Shown: in pieces, positions 28,383 to 36,615 of the stretch
Layout of the letters: each line of letters starts with the position of its first letter
How positions within the stretch are numbered: position 1 is the first letter of the stretch
Source: Coxiellaceae bacterium UBA1530
GTDB lineage: Bacteria > Pseudomonadota > Gammaproteobacteria > Coxiellales > Coxiellaceae
DNA: 64,000 nucleotides
Assembly (NCBI GenBank): GCA_002323325.1
Contig: DCQA01000030.1
Location: 20,303-84,302, forward strand
Direction: 5' to 3'
The notes under the pieces: generated by a model
Database searches by the model: none
Told to the model about the DNA's origin: nothing
The model's input: the letters and a program-made list of their open reading frames with translations, nothing else
Made by a program: the position numbers and the translations under genes

Positions 28383-28841
28383 ATGAAACGCATTATTCAA
28401 AGCTGTATTATTGTTTACTGTATCCTACCACTATTTCTCACACCACCACTCACGTTTGCAAAAAATGACAGCCATAATCAATTACGTATCATTTCAGATG
28501 GCTATGACTACTATTTATGCTCAAAGAGTATCACTGCCAAAAAGCTTTCAAGACATCTTCGTAAGCTAGGTCTATCCACTAGCGGCATAGAAAGTGTGTT
28601 AAACCTAGCCCAGACCAACGCGAACAATCTATCCGGATATACCATACCCAAACGTAAGCACTTAAGAACGATCATGTATTCCAGTGATAGTCAGGATTAT
28701 CGAGCATGCTCACGCACGTTATCTGAGAAAAAACTACTTCGTATCAGCAAGAAAAGAGGATTCAAAGATACAACCGTTGAAAAAGCCATGGATCAGGCAA
28801 TGCAAAATACCATGGTGCTTCAAATTATCATGAAACCATAA
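28383..28841 (+). CDS. Secreted protein with internal two-fold repeat, unknown function
   Basis: A 152-residue preprotein with a signal peptide (hydrophobic segment about 5-26, likely cleavage near TFA-KN). The mature part is an ungapped duplication offset by 63 residues. DGYDYYLCSKSITAKKLSR (from 39) aligns with DSQDYRACSRTLSEKKLLR (from 102), sharing D..DY..CS+....KKL.R, then a +K.G and [IV]E spacing. Each repeat carries one cysteine. It is basic and Lys/Arg/Ser-rich. I do not know the family. It opens the run of unrecognised genes after nth, 106 nt downstream. A TGAG lies about 11 nt before the ATG. Confidence 0.6.
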   Translation: MKRIIQSCIIVYCILPLFLTPPLTFAKNDSHNQLRIISDGYDYYLCSKSITAKKLSRHLRKLGLSTSGIESVLNLAQTNANNLSGYTIPKRKHLRTIMYSSDSQDYRACSRTLSEKKLLRISKKRGFKDTTVEKAMDQAMQNTMVLQIIMKP

Positions 28842-28932
28842 CTTTGAGGCATAACAGGCGTTTTAGACACTAGACACGCGAACCTCTAAGTAATAATATG
28901 GTGCCCCTTAAGTGATTCGGTTGAAATCTTAT

Positions 28933-29487
28933 ATGGCTATATCACACTCTTACCAGCTTGCGTTAGTTTACTCTAGAAGTATCGAAAACAACTTAATACC
29001 AACACCCTCTCAACAGCTTGCTCGCCTTATTCGGTCATTCAGTCCGGAATACATGAGACTAACACCAATCAGTGATGAGCGCTTACAATCTCAACTGTTT
29101 GTACTCAAGAGCTTATTACAAATCATTCAAAACCACCCCAATACAGACTTTGGTGCGCAGCTGCTAGCGCTGGCGAATACTATAGAGCATTCAGAAAGAC
29201 AATTTTACGAGCAAGCCTACCTGTCTGCTGGTCATAATCCGATTTATGCATCACACATGGGGCTCGTATACAAAGATATTAAAGATAGATCACGAAGCGC
29301 AATCGACAAAACCGCCTTCAAACAAAGAATACGACACTGGCTTTTTGAAGAAGACCCCAAATTACCCGATCAAGAAGACATAAAAAATTCATCTAGATCG
29401 TTTCATCAACGTTGCCAGAGAGTGAATGAAGGCGCATTAAGAGAAATTGATGCAATGACGATTAGCCACATTAACAATCCCTCCTAA
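28933..29487 (+). CDS. Unknown 184-residue soluble protein
   Basis: I do not recognise it. It is predicted to be mainly alpha-helical, with no signal peptide or membrane segment. A central helical block (LQSQLFVLKSLLQIIQNH, ALANTIEHSERQFYEQAYL) is followed by a charged C-terminus. The ATG at 28933 is used; a GTG 21 nt upstream is an alternative. No strong Shine-Dalgarno precedes either. A stem-loop begins at its stop codon. The pattern FxLxxLLxxIxxH recurs in the 134-residue gene at 30924, a weak hint of relatedness. An effector or chaperone role is speculation. Confidence 0.5.
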   Translation: MAISHSYQLALVYSRSIENNLIPTPSQQLARLIRSFSPEYMRLTPISDERLQSQLFVLKSLLQIIQNHPNTDFGAQLLALANTIEHSERQFYEQAYLSAGHNPIYASHMGLVYKDIKDRSRSAIDKTAFKQRIRHWLFEEDPKLPDQEDIKNSSRSFHQRCQRVNEGALREIDAMTISHINNPS

Positions 29488-29511
29488 TGTCATTACTTTT
29501 TGTAATGACAC
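29486..29511 (+). terminator. Stem-loop at the end of the 184-residue gene
   Basis: AATGTCATTAC and GTAATGACA(C)T pair across a TTTTT loop, beginning at the stop codon of the preceding gene. It lacks a long T-run, so termination efficiency is uncertain. Confidence 0.5.
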
Positions 29512-29782
29512 TAAAAAGTCTATCTAAAAAAATGATAGGCTATTCCCAGCTTTTTACTGAGCTATTAAACATCTATCGAACTTTAAAAATAATAGAAACT
29601 CTAAAGAATCTTTATCGACAGGTACTCATCAATAAAAATTATATAAAGCACATTGATGTAGCAACCCAACTCTAAATAACAACAGAAAATATCCGTTTTT
29701 ATCAACGGAATAGTAATAGGGATATAGTGCAAGATACACTAATCTCAAGAATACTCAACTTGATATTGATTATAAACTTATC
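29488..29782. other. AT-rich gap with only a doubtful 62-codon frame
   Basis: A 62-codon frame (29487-29675, plus) could be read, but it starts inside the stem-loop above, lacks a ribosome binding site and has a low-complexity Leu/Ile/Lys composition. I do not call it as a gene. No other feature is seen before the stop of the convergent unknown gene. Confidence 0.4.
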
Positions 29783-30796
29783 CTATTTTTTATTTATACT
29801 AGGAAATGATCGCATTTCGCATTCAGAGTTCCTAGCACTTTTTGGTTCAAATAACCCCATAATACCTTGTGGAGTTATCGTCATTTTTGAAGAGAATGCT
29901 TTATAGTTGTAAGAATCCCTAGGAACAGCACTTCCTGAGGAGTGCCCGGAAATAGTCAAATGTGACTTACTTGTATCCTGCTCGAACTCAATGATAGGGC
30001 ATGATGAGATACTGATCGGTTTATTTTCGACATCTTGTGAGAGCAATTCACCTATACAAGCATCTACTGAAAAAGTTAAACGCAAGTCAGGTAATATTCC
30101 AATGACTTGTTTGAAAATCTTTTCAAAAGCATCCTCTCTTAAATTATTAAAAGCTCCGATATTACTTTCAAGAAAAGCTCTGATATTACTTTCAAGGTCT
30201 GTCATTCTAATCAGAACAATCTCGAGAAACTTTACAATTAGCCCACCAGTTTCGCTACCACCACGCCAAGGATTATTTGTATCGGTGGCAGGATAATCGG
30301 CAATATGCAACCCTTCCTCATAAGAAGTCTTCGGGAAACTGTGTAACATACAGCTTAGACAATGACTCAGTATGAGAAGTTTTGTATATCCGGATATTCT
30401 TTGTTTTAAACACTTTAGCTCGTGGTTATTGTCTATACTGTTTAAATTGGAATCAACAGTGTTAGCTTTTTCAAGAATATTTAAAAGAGCGTGTAACAAC
30501 GTGTATTTCATGGCATAAAGATTAAATTTAGACCTAGTCTGAATGAACCACGATAAGAGCGGCTTTTGCATAACAAATGGGTAATTATGTTTTAAATAAC
30601 TAGCAAGCGCTTCTTGTTTACTAACCACCTCGCCATGAGCAGCTTGCACTAAACACTGAAAAGACTTAGGGTGGGCATCATCAGTACGCATGTTTTCTTT
30701 ACCTTTTATTAAACATCTTATTACCCCAGCTATACAAAATTCTTTTTCAAGTGAGACAACTGAGCGTTGACTTGAACATTGCATAATCACTAGCAC
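29783..30796 (-). CDS. Unknown 337-residue protein with a tandem octapeptide repeat
   Basis: I do not recognise it. It is largely helical in the N-terminal two thirds, with Cys residues scattered (CLSCMLHS, SCPIIE). It carries a perfect tandem repeat LESNIRAF-LESNIGAF around residue 210, encoded by adjacent 24-bp copies. The C-terminal third is Ser/Gly-rich and ends in a polar tail (PKSARNSECEMRSFPSINKK). The start is set at GTG 30796 because a consensus GGAGG stands 6 nt upstream; the longer frame would begin at TTG with no such site. No enzymatic motif is visible. A secreted effector is one possibility; a plain hypothetical is another. Confidence 0.6.
   Translation of the reverse strand: MLVIMQCSSQRSVVSLEKEFCIAGVIRCLIKGKENMRTDDAHPKSFQCLVQAAHGEVVSKQEALASYLKHNYPFVMQKPLLSWFIQTRSKFNLYAMKYTLLHALLNILEKANTVDSNLNSIDNNHELKCLKQRISGYTKLLILSHCLSCMLHSFPKTSYEEGLHIADYPATDTNNPWRGGSETGGLIVKFLEIVLIRMTDLESNIRAFLESNIGAFNNLREDAFEKIFKQVIGILPDLRLTFSVDACIGELLSQDVENKPISISSCPIIEFEQDTSKSHLTISGHSSGSAVPRDSYNYKAFSSKMTITPQGIMGLFEPKSARNSECEMRSFPSINKK
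30150..30197. repeat. Two tandem 24-bp copies inside the unknown gene
   Basis: Copies at 30150-30173 and 30174-30197 differ at a single base (CTCCG versus CTCTG). They keep the reading frame and encode the LESNI(R/G)AF octapeptide twice, pointing to a recent slippage or unequal-exchange event. Confidence 0.9.
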
Positions 30797-30802
30797 ATCA
30801 AG

Positions 30803-30807
30803 CCTCC
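30803..30807 (-). promoter_or_regulatory. Shine-Dalgarno that decides a GTG start
   Basis: GGAGG on the minus strand, 6 nt before the GTG at 30796. The ATG lying between (out of frame) meets a stop after two codons, so the GTG is the sensible start. Confidence 0.6.
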
Positions 30808-30923
30808 ACCTTATCCATCTATTTAACAAAAAGACAGATTTAAGGTATATTTAATGGTGTTTTAATAGTTGACTAAAAAAAGATCTGGTAAGCTGATGTT
30901 AATTTCTTAACCTGATAAAAATT

Positions 30924-31328
30924 ATGATTGAGCTTCTTTCATCTCAGAATAAAAATAACAGCCCTAAAAAAAATAATCTGATAAAGAGGATTAACCAACA
31001 CCTCGACACATTATCTCATCAACAACGCATACCCAAAAAACCACCTTTAAAAAAAGAGACCTGTACTCTAGTTGAGCTTAAGTACTTTTTTTTACAGAGA
31101 CTACTAAACCTTATCAGTCATCATCAACCGTATTCCGATAGCGCTCTACAAAAACTTGTCAATGAATTTGCAGTCAAAAAAATCACTACGCATTACGCAC
31201 AACCTGGTGAGATTCATATCAGCGAGTCTATGAGAAATTTAGTATTCCAGGGGATTAGTTCCATGACTAAGCAGCTTTATCGAGAGGCGCTCGAGCTATC
31301 TGAAGTAACACCATCCAATTCTATTTAG
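30924..31328 (+). CDS. Unknown 134-residue basic protein
   Basis: I do not recognise it. The first 45 residues are Lys/Asn/Gln-rich and probably disordered; the rest looks helical (LVELKYFFLQRLLNLISHH, MRNLVFQGISSMTKQLYREAL). No signal peptide, membrane segment or catalytic motif is seen. It shares a loose FxLxxLLxxIxxH pattern with the 184-residue protein at 28933. There is no convincing Shine-Dalgarno. Its last 8 nt overlap the 3' end of convergent hda. It divides from the 337-residue gene by a 127-nt divergent gap. Confidence 0.5.
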   Translation: MIELLSSQNKNNSPKKNNLIKRINQHLDTLSHQQRIPKKPPLKKETCTLVELKYFFLQRLLNLISHHQPYSDSALQKLVNEFAVKKITTHYAQPGEIHISESMRNLVFQGISSMTKQLYREALELSEVTPSNSI

Positions 31329-32028
31329 GCACCATCTCAAATACAGACTTTATAAACGGTATTGTAATAGCGCGCTGGGCTGCTATAGAAGCCTCATCTA
31401 ATGTCACCAATACTTGAAACAGATCTGACATATTCCGAGGCATACGATTTAACAAATAGGTTGCAACCTCATCGGCTAACTTTAAACCTCGCAACTCTGC
31501 TCGAAACTGCAACACGCGAACTTTATCTTGATCACTTAGCGAATTGATCTGATACACTTCACCCCACGCTAATCGAGAACGCAAATCTTCAAGCTGCATC
31601 ACTAATTGTCGTGGAGAGACTTGAGCAGACACAAGCATTTTTGCCTGTCGATCTTTCAATACATTGAAAACATGAAATATAGACTCTTGCCACTCTGGTG
31701 CAGTAATCAGCGAGTCTATATTGTCAATGCATAATAATTCGCAAGACTGTACGGATGATACAAAATCCTTAGGAGATAGATTGTATAGATTACCGTCCAC
31801 CAATAAAGAAGACGAACTTTCTACCTCAGTATATCGCGCTGCAGCTTGTAATAAATGAGATTTACCAACACCACGATCACCCCATAAATAAAAAACGGTT
31901 TCGTTGGCTTGTTTTAAAAAATTTTGTAAAGCTAGAGTAATCTGCTGATGATTGTATGGATAATAATTATCAAATCGACACTCATCATTTAAAGTCACAT
32001 CAAGCGGCAACTGTATCATCTCAAGCAT
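31321..32028 (-). CDS. hda: DnaA regulatory inactivator Hda
   Basis: A 235-residue AAA+ protein homologous to DnaA domain III. The clamp-binding motif IQLPLDV sits at the N-terminus (residues 5-11). Walker A is GDRGVGKSH near 50-58 and Walker B LLCIDNIDSL near 99-108. An arginine-finger-bearing DLRSRLAWG segment follows. With the DNA-loaded beta clamp it stimulates ATP hydrolysis by DnaA, resetting initiation. The start overlaps the DUF2066 stop as TAATG. The pairing with DUF2066 and, divergently, purMN is a common gammaproteobacterial arrangement. Confidence 0.93.
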   Translation of the reverse strand: MLEMIQLPLDVTLNDECRFDNYYPYNHQQITLALQNFLKQANETVFYLWGDRGVGKSHLLQAAARYTEVESSSSLLVDGNLYNLSPKDFVSSVQSCELLCIDNIDSLITAPEWQESIFHVFNVLKDRQAKMLVSAQVSPRQLVMQLEDLRSRLAWGEVYQINSLSDQDKVRVLQFRAELRGLKLADEVATYLLNRMPRNMSDLFQVLVTLDEASIAAQRAITIPFIKSVFEMVPK

Positions 32029-33281
32029 TACGACATCACCTGTGAGTCAAACGTTGAATTGCCTTCTCTCAAACCTTGAGATACAGCATGATTTTCCGTC
32101 ATTGTTGTATTGCCATTAAGAGCAACTGGCTGTTTCGCCTTGCTTGAGAGAGCCATCTGTTGGTCATGCCCCCTCTCAGCAGCTTTATCCCAGCTGTAAT
32201 GCAATGTCTGTGATGGATCTTGGACTACCAATGAGTCTTGGATTAAACAATGACTATTGAAAAGAGCCTCTTGAAGCTGACGAACACCACCTTGAATAGT
32301 TAACGAGACATAGAGTGTCGATCCTTGCATGTCACTTAGCGATGTTTTTTTGACCATTGGCAGTGTCTTCAAAAAATCCATGACCTCTGCATAATCAATC
32401 AAATCAGTAATGCGAGATACCTCCAGTGATACAACTTGCTGTGCTTGTGAGCCGTCTAATAATGCATCACCCGCCGTAACGTCCGTCACTCGATTGAGTG
32501 CAGATGATAATAAATCCAACTCTGATGAAGCGCGATCATTCCATGTTAAGTTTTGCCCCTTAACGGAAAAAGTCCACTGACCATACCATTCATCAGCATG
32601 ATCTGTATCGGCTTCACTGGAATAAATGCCAGCTATGACAACTGATGACACACCATAGCGTTTCATCAGTGCTTGTATTAAATCTTGCTTATTTTCCACC
32701 GAGGAGATGTTGATGGGCTCTGGATCTTCCAGATCAAGTAGTGGTAATAAAATTGGCATACCTCGACTCTCAGCAAACTGTATCAAAGTATCGTGAATTT
32801 CGGAGTTATCCGCTGAAGAAACCACCTGATGACTCTGATGGTCTTCTACCTGAATCCAAAACAAAGTAGTAGGACGTTTTCCTATCCACCTTATTTGATC
32901 TGCGGCTTGTAATAATTGAGCTAATGCTGGCTGATTAAATGTCACGATGAGCTCTGTTTGTTCACCCTCTGTTGCATAGCGGTAATTAGAGACATAACTC
33001 GATGCCTGCGAAAGTGCCTTGGAAATACTTGGAGCGGCCAACACCTCGGAACTTCCACTCATTTTCACGAGCACTTGTCGGAAAATATCGGGTAACACAC
33101 GATTAAAATTCTGGGTATTTTCTTCTTGAACCATTGAAGACCCTTGGTTCATCTTCAGGTTAGGCAGTGCGAAAACGAGGTGTGAGCTAAGAAAGCAAAC
33201 TACCAATACCATTAACTGTAATACACCACGCGTTATTGCGACTCGGTCAAAAAAAATCCTGGCTAATTTCACATGCATCAT
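32028..33281 (-). CDS. DUF2066 exported protein
   Basis: A protein of about 417 residues. A signal peptide (VLQLMVLVVCFLSSHLVFA) is followed by the DUF2066 domain. Markers include RQVLVKMSGSSEVLAAP, SYVSNYRY, IVTFNQPALAQLLQAA-type segments and PTTLFWIQVED. A second half ends in a Gln/Ser-rich tail. Function is unknown, though the gene commonly lies between purM and hda. The start is uncertain: ATG codons at 33356, 33281 and 33278 are all possible. The latter two give a signal peptide of sensible length, but none has a strong Shine-Dalgarno. The hda start overlaps its stop. Confidence 0.8.
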   Translation of the reverse strand: MMHVKLARIFFDRVAITRGVLQLMVLVVCFLSSHLVFALPNLKMNQGSSMVQEENTQNFNRVLPDIFRQVLVKMSGSSEVLAAPSISKALSQASSYVSNYRYATEGEQTELIVTFNQPALAQLLQAADQIRWIGKRPTTLFWIQVEDHQSHQVVSSADNSEIHDTLIQFAESRGMPILLPLLDLEDPEPINISSVENKQDLIQALMKRYGVSSVVIAGIYSSEADTDHADEWYGQWTFSVKGQNLTWNDRASSELDLLSSALNRVTDVTAGDALLDGSQAQQVVSLEVSRITDLIDYAEVMDFLKTLPMVKKTSLSDMQGSTLYVSLTIQGGVRQLQEALFNSHCLIQDSLVVQDPSQTLHYSWDKAAERGHDQQMALSSKAKQPVALNGNTTMTENHAVSQGLREGNSTFDSQVMS

Positions 33282-33451
33282 AGCGCCACACAAATACTCA
33301 ATTCCCACAAAGGATACACCGAACAAGACTTTCGTTCCACCACGCCTGATAGTCATAACAGCCCAACTGCTATCTGCATATACATACCGCCTAGAAGTCT
33401 CGCCAATTTAAATAGTCACTGATAGAATACGCTCCTTGTTAAGGAGACACT

Positions 33452-34510
33452 ATGAACCATCTCACAAACACCACTCACCCACTGTCCTATAAAGCTGCTG
33501 GAGTTGACACAAAAAAAGCGCACTCGTTGATAGAGAGAATAAAACCACTTGCTCATGACACACTCAATTCCAATGTCCTAGCTGGAATAGGTGGATTTGG
33601 AGCCATGTTTGAACTCCCCATTGAGGAATACCCGCAACCAATACTCGTATCTGGTACTGACGGCGTTGGCACAAAGCTCATCCTAGCCCATCACCTTGAC
33701 CGCCATGATACTATCGGAATTGATCTGGTCGCTATGTGTGTTAATGATATTCTCTGCCAAGGCGCAAAACCGCTTTACTTCTTGGACTACTACGCAACAG
33801 GCTCACTGAATGTGGCACAAGCAGAAGCAGTAGTCAGTGGTATTGCCCGAGGCTGCCAAGATGCAAATATGGCTTTAATTGGTGGTGAAACCGCTGAAAT
33901 GCCGGGCATGTATGACCATGACCACTATGATCTAGCTGGCTTTTGTGTAGGTATCGTCAATAAACCTGACATCATTACTACAGACCGTGTTGAAGCTGGA
34001 GATGCCCTGATCGGGATATCATCTAGTGGACCCCATGCAAATGGGTATTCTCTAATAAGAAAAATTATTGAACAAACACAACCCAACCTCAACACAGCAT
34101 GGAATCGAGGTGTGACCTTGGCAGATGCCCTGTTAGCCCCTACAAAAATTTATGCTAGAACCATACAGACCCTACAGCAACACATACGTGTTCATGCCAT
34201 TGCTCACATAACGGGTGGAGGACTCACTGAAAACCTTCCTCGAACACTTCCTAATCACTTAAAAGCAGCCATCAGCTCCACAGCATGGGAGTGGCCTGCC
34301 ATTTTCCAATGGCTACAACAAGCAGGGCGTCTCACATTTGAGGAAATGATCAATACTTTTAACTGTGGAATTGGCATGATTCTGACCGTTAATGCCAAGG
34401 ATGTTGAGAAAACCCTACACCAATTAACAATCAGTGGTGAATCAGCCCACCACCTAGGGTACGTTGTCAGTCGCTCTCATGAAGAAGCATCGATACAATG
34501 GGTCAATTAA
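33452..34510 (+). CDS. purM: Phosphoribosylformylglycinamidine cyclo-ligase (AIR synthetase)
   Basis: A 352-residue enzyme forming AIR from FGAM with ATP. Family blocks: LSYKAAGVDTKKAHSLI at the start, VSGTDGVGTKLILA near 68-81, DLVAMCVNDILCQGAKPLYFLDY (split as DLVAMCVNDIL and GAKPLYFLDYYA), GGETAEMPGMY near 148-158, and HITGGGLTENLPR. It has the family's usual length. TTAAGGAGACACT before the ATG is a strong ribosome binding site. It overlaps purN by 13 nt; the pair makes steps five and three of the pathway from one transcript. Confidence 0.97.
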   Translation: MNHLTNTTHPLSYKAAGVDTKKAHSLIERIKPLAHDTLNSNVLAGIGGFGAMFELPIEEYPQPILVSGTDGVGTKLILAHHLDRHDTIGIDLVAMCVNDILCQGAKPLYFLDYYATGSLNVAQAEAVVSGIARGCQDANMALIGGETAEMPGMYDHDHYDLAGFCVGIVNKPDIITTDRVEAGDALIGISSSGPHANGYSLIRKIIEQTQPNLNTAWNRGVTLADALLAPTKIYARTIQTLQQHIRVHAIAHITGGGLTENLPRTLPNHLKAAISSTAWEWPAIFQWLQQAGRLTFEEMINTFNCGIGMILTVNAKDVEKTLHQLTISGESAHHLGYVVSRSHEEASIQWVN

Positions 34511-35178
34511 TATCCCCTTATTCCATCGCTGTTTTAATATCAGGAACAGGTACTAATCTTCAAGCGCTTGTTAAAGCCCAGCAAGAGGGCCTGCTCGACG
34601 CGCACATTGGCTTGGTAATCAGTAACGAACCAAAAGCTTTAGGTCTCAACCATGCTCACAAAGCTAACATTCCCACCTGCATCATAAACCACCGTGACTT
34701 TTTAACTCGATCACACTTTGATCAGGCAATCACTAACAAACTTGATCAATTAGATCCTAATCTGATCGTACTTGCCGGATTTATGAGGCAACTCACTCCC
34801 CACTTTGTTCACCAATATTACGGGAAAATAATCAATCTTCACCCTTCCCTACTCCCCAAATATAAAGGGCTAAATACTTTTGAACGTGCATTAAATGAAG
34901 AAGCAAAAGAACATGGGAGCACGGTACATTTTGTTGCTCCTGAGCTTGATGCCGGGCCGATCATTAGTTACGCTCGCTGCTCAATACAACCTCATGACAC
35001 GACTAAAGATCTTCAAGAAAGAACAAAAGCACTTGAGCATTATTTACTACCATTAACCGTTCAGTATTTTGCCAAACAAAAAGTCTCTCTCTATCACCGA
35101 CAAGTCACGTTAGAGGACCGGATATTACCACCAGAAGGCACTGATTTAACTCAAATAATTCATAAGTTTACCCATTAA
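34498..35178 (+). CDS. purN: Phosphoribosylglycinamide formyltransferase (GAR transformylase)
   Basis: A 226-residue folate-dependent enzyme adding the formyl group to GAR. The N-terminal [12 protein letters not shown] is the phosphate loop. VLAGFMRQL and [21 protein letters not shown] carry the catalytic Asn/His region. [16 protein letters not shown] holds the catalytic Asp. It is slightly longer than the 212-residue E. coli protein, through extra residues at both ends. The start lies inside the last codons of purM. ihfB follows 97 nt later and is probably transcribed separately. Confidence 0.96.
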   Translation: MGQLISPYSIAVLISGTGTNLQALVKAQQEGLLDAHIGLVISNEPKALGLNHAHKANIPTCIINHRDFLTRSHFDQAITNKLDQLDPNLIVLAGFMRQLTPHFVHQYYGKIINLHPSLLPKYKGLNTFERALNEEAKEHGSTVHFVAPELDAGPIISYARCSIQPHDTTKDLQERTKALEHYLLPLTVQYFAKQKVSLYHRQVTLEDRILPPEGTDLTQIIHKFTH

Positions 35179-35275
35179 GCACTACCCACCACAGTACTAT
35201 TCTGCTACAATAAATTGGTCAATAAAGATTCAAAGCCCAACCCCCTGGGCTGAGTACAAAAAAGAGGAGACCCCA

Positions 35276-35671
35276 ATGGTCAAGTCAGAATTAATCCAAC
35301 GCATAACCGAAAGGCAAGATAATTTATCGCTTAAGGATGTTGAACTCAGCGTTAATCATTTACTGGAAGTCATGAGCGACACTCTGAGTAACGGTGATCG
35401 CATTGAGATCAGAGGATTTGGTAGTTTTAATTTACACTATCGTCCTCCACGTCGAGCGCATAACCCAAAAACTGGTGAACGTGTATTTACTGAAGCAAAA
35501 CATACACCTCACTTCAAACCAGGAAAAGAGCTACGTGATCGTGTCAACGATAGTCGTTCAACCGTTGAAATCAAAGATCAAGGTGATGATGAGGATCATG
35601 ATGAATCGATGGGTTCATTAAGTGACAGTAACTTTATCAGACCACTCGACGATCAAAACCACCAAGAATAA
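35276..35671 (+). CDS. ihfB: Integration host factor beta-like protein with acidic C-terminal tail
   Basis: A 131-residue HU/IHF-family protein. Residues 1-93 match IHF-beta closely: [27 protein letters not shown], the arm [12 protein letters not shown] and [16 protein letters not shown]-beta proteins normally end there (94 residues in E. coli). This one continues for about 38 residues of acidic, Asp/Glu/Ser-rich sequence ([11 protein letters not shown]). The tail is in frame and followed by a perfect terminator, so it is not a read-through into a neighbour. IHF bends DNA at recombination, replication and promoter sites. AGAGGAG lies about 6 nt before the ATG. Confidence 0.92.
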   Translation: MVKSELIQRITERQDNLSLKDVELSVNHLLEVMSDTLSNGDRIEIRGFGSFNLHYRPPRRAHNPKTGERVFTEAKHTPHFKPGKELRDRVNDSRSTVEIKDQGDDEDHDESMGSLSDSNFIRPLDDQNHQE

Positions 35672-35682
35672 TAACTAAGGGT

Positions 35683-35714
35683 AAAAACGCTAAGCTTAAG
35701 CTTAGCGTTTTTTT
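35683..35714. terminator. Perfect palindromic intrinsic terminator after ihfB
   Basis: A perfect 30-bp palindrome (AAAAACGCTAAGCTT followed directly by its reverse complement) at 35683-35712, ending in seven T. Having A-run and T-run on opposite sides, it could act in both directions. Its T-run ends 5 nt before the mutM start codon. Confidence 0.93.
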
Positions 35715-35719
35715 ATTGT

Positions 35720-36532
35720 ATGCCTGAATTACCAGAAGTCGAAATAACACGCCGGGGTATAGAGCCGGTTATAAACCATCAAACCATTGAGCTGGTTAAG
35801 GTACACACGCCCAAACTACGCTGGCCTATTCCTCGACTTAATCAACATCTCAAGCACCAAACCATCTCCTCCATCACTCGACGTGGGAAATACATTCTTA
35901 TACAAGTAGAAAAGGGTACCCTTATCATTCACCTAGGCATGTCCGGTTGTTTAAAACTAGTTCCAAAAAAAAAGCCAAGGATTAAGCACGATCACGTTGA
36001 AATCTTTTTCGAGTCGGGAATCTGCTTACGATACAATGATCCAAGACGCTTTGGAGCGATGCTATGGACAACCCAACCTGCAGAGAATCATATCCGATTA
36101 ATTGATCTTGGCGTTGAACCGTTAGAAGAAAACTTCACAGGCGAAACACTGCATCAAATCATACAAAACCGTCGGTGCTCGATTAAAACACTGCTGATGA
36201 ATAGCCATCTCATAGTTGGCATAGGTAATATTTATGCGACTGAAGCATTATTTATTTCTAAAATATCACCAATTATCCCTGCGCATCGCCTCTCAAAAAA
36301 GCGTTGCGAAAAACTAGTATCCACTATCAAGATGGTACTCAATCATGCTATTCATCAAGGAGGCACCACCCTCAAGGACTTTCGTAACAGTGACGGTAAG
36401 CCAGGCTATTTTTCACAACAACTACTGGTTTACGGAAAAGCGGGGCTCCCTTGCCCTAACTGTAAAAAAACACTGACATTAATTACTCAGCAGCAGCGAT
36501 CTACCACTTACTGTACCCACTGTCAGAGATAG
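35720..36532 (+). CDS. mutM: Formamidopyrimidine-DNA glycosylase
   Basis: A 270-residue DNA repair enzyme removing 8-oxoguanine and Fapy lesions. The N-terminal MPELPEVE is obligatory, since Pro2 is the nucleophile and Glu3 is catalytic. IIHLGMSGCLKL carries the beta-turn Lys. IGNIYATEALF is the H2TH region, and the C-terminal zinc finger has CPNC and CTHC spaced by 16 residues. The start codon is fixed by Pro2, yet no Shine-Dalgarno precedes it: the upstream bases are the terminator's T-run. Translation must be leaderless, weak or fed by read-through. Confidence 0.96.
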   Translation: MPELPEVEITRRGIEPVINHQTIELVKVHTPKLRWPIPRLNQHLKHQTISSITRRGKYILIQVEKGTLIIHLGMSGCLKLVPKKKPRIKHDHVEIFFESGICLRYNDPRRFGAMLWTTQPAENHIRLIDLGVEPLEENFTGETLHQIIQNRRCSIKTLLMNSHLIVGIGNIYATEALFISKISPIIPAHRLSKKRCEKLVSTIKMVLNHAIHQGGTTLKDFRNSDGKPGYFSQQLLVYGKAGLPCPNCKKTLTLITQQQRSTTYCTHCQR

Positions 36533-36615
36533 CTCTTGCCCACGATCTTGTTTGTGCTGACAAAATAAATTCGATACTATCAAAATCAACCTCATGCACT
36601 TCAAGGAAACTAGCC

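Noticed and set aside
29487..29675. 62-codon plus-strand gene
   Set aside because: It starts within a stem-loop, has no ribosome binding site, and has low-complexity composition.
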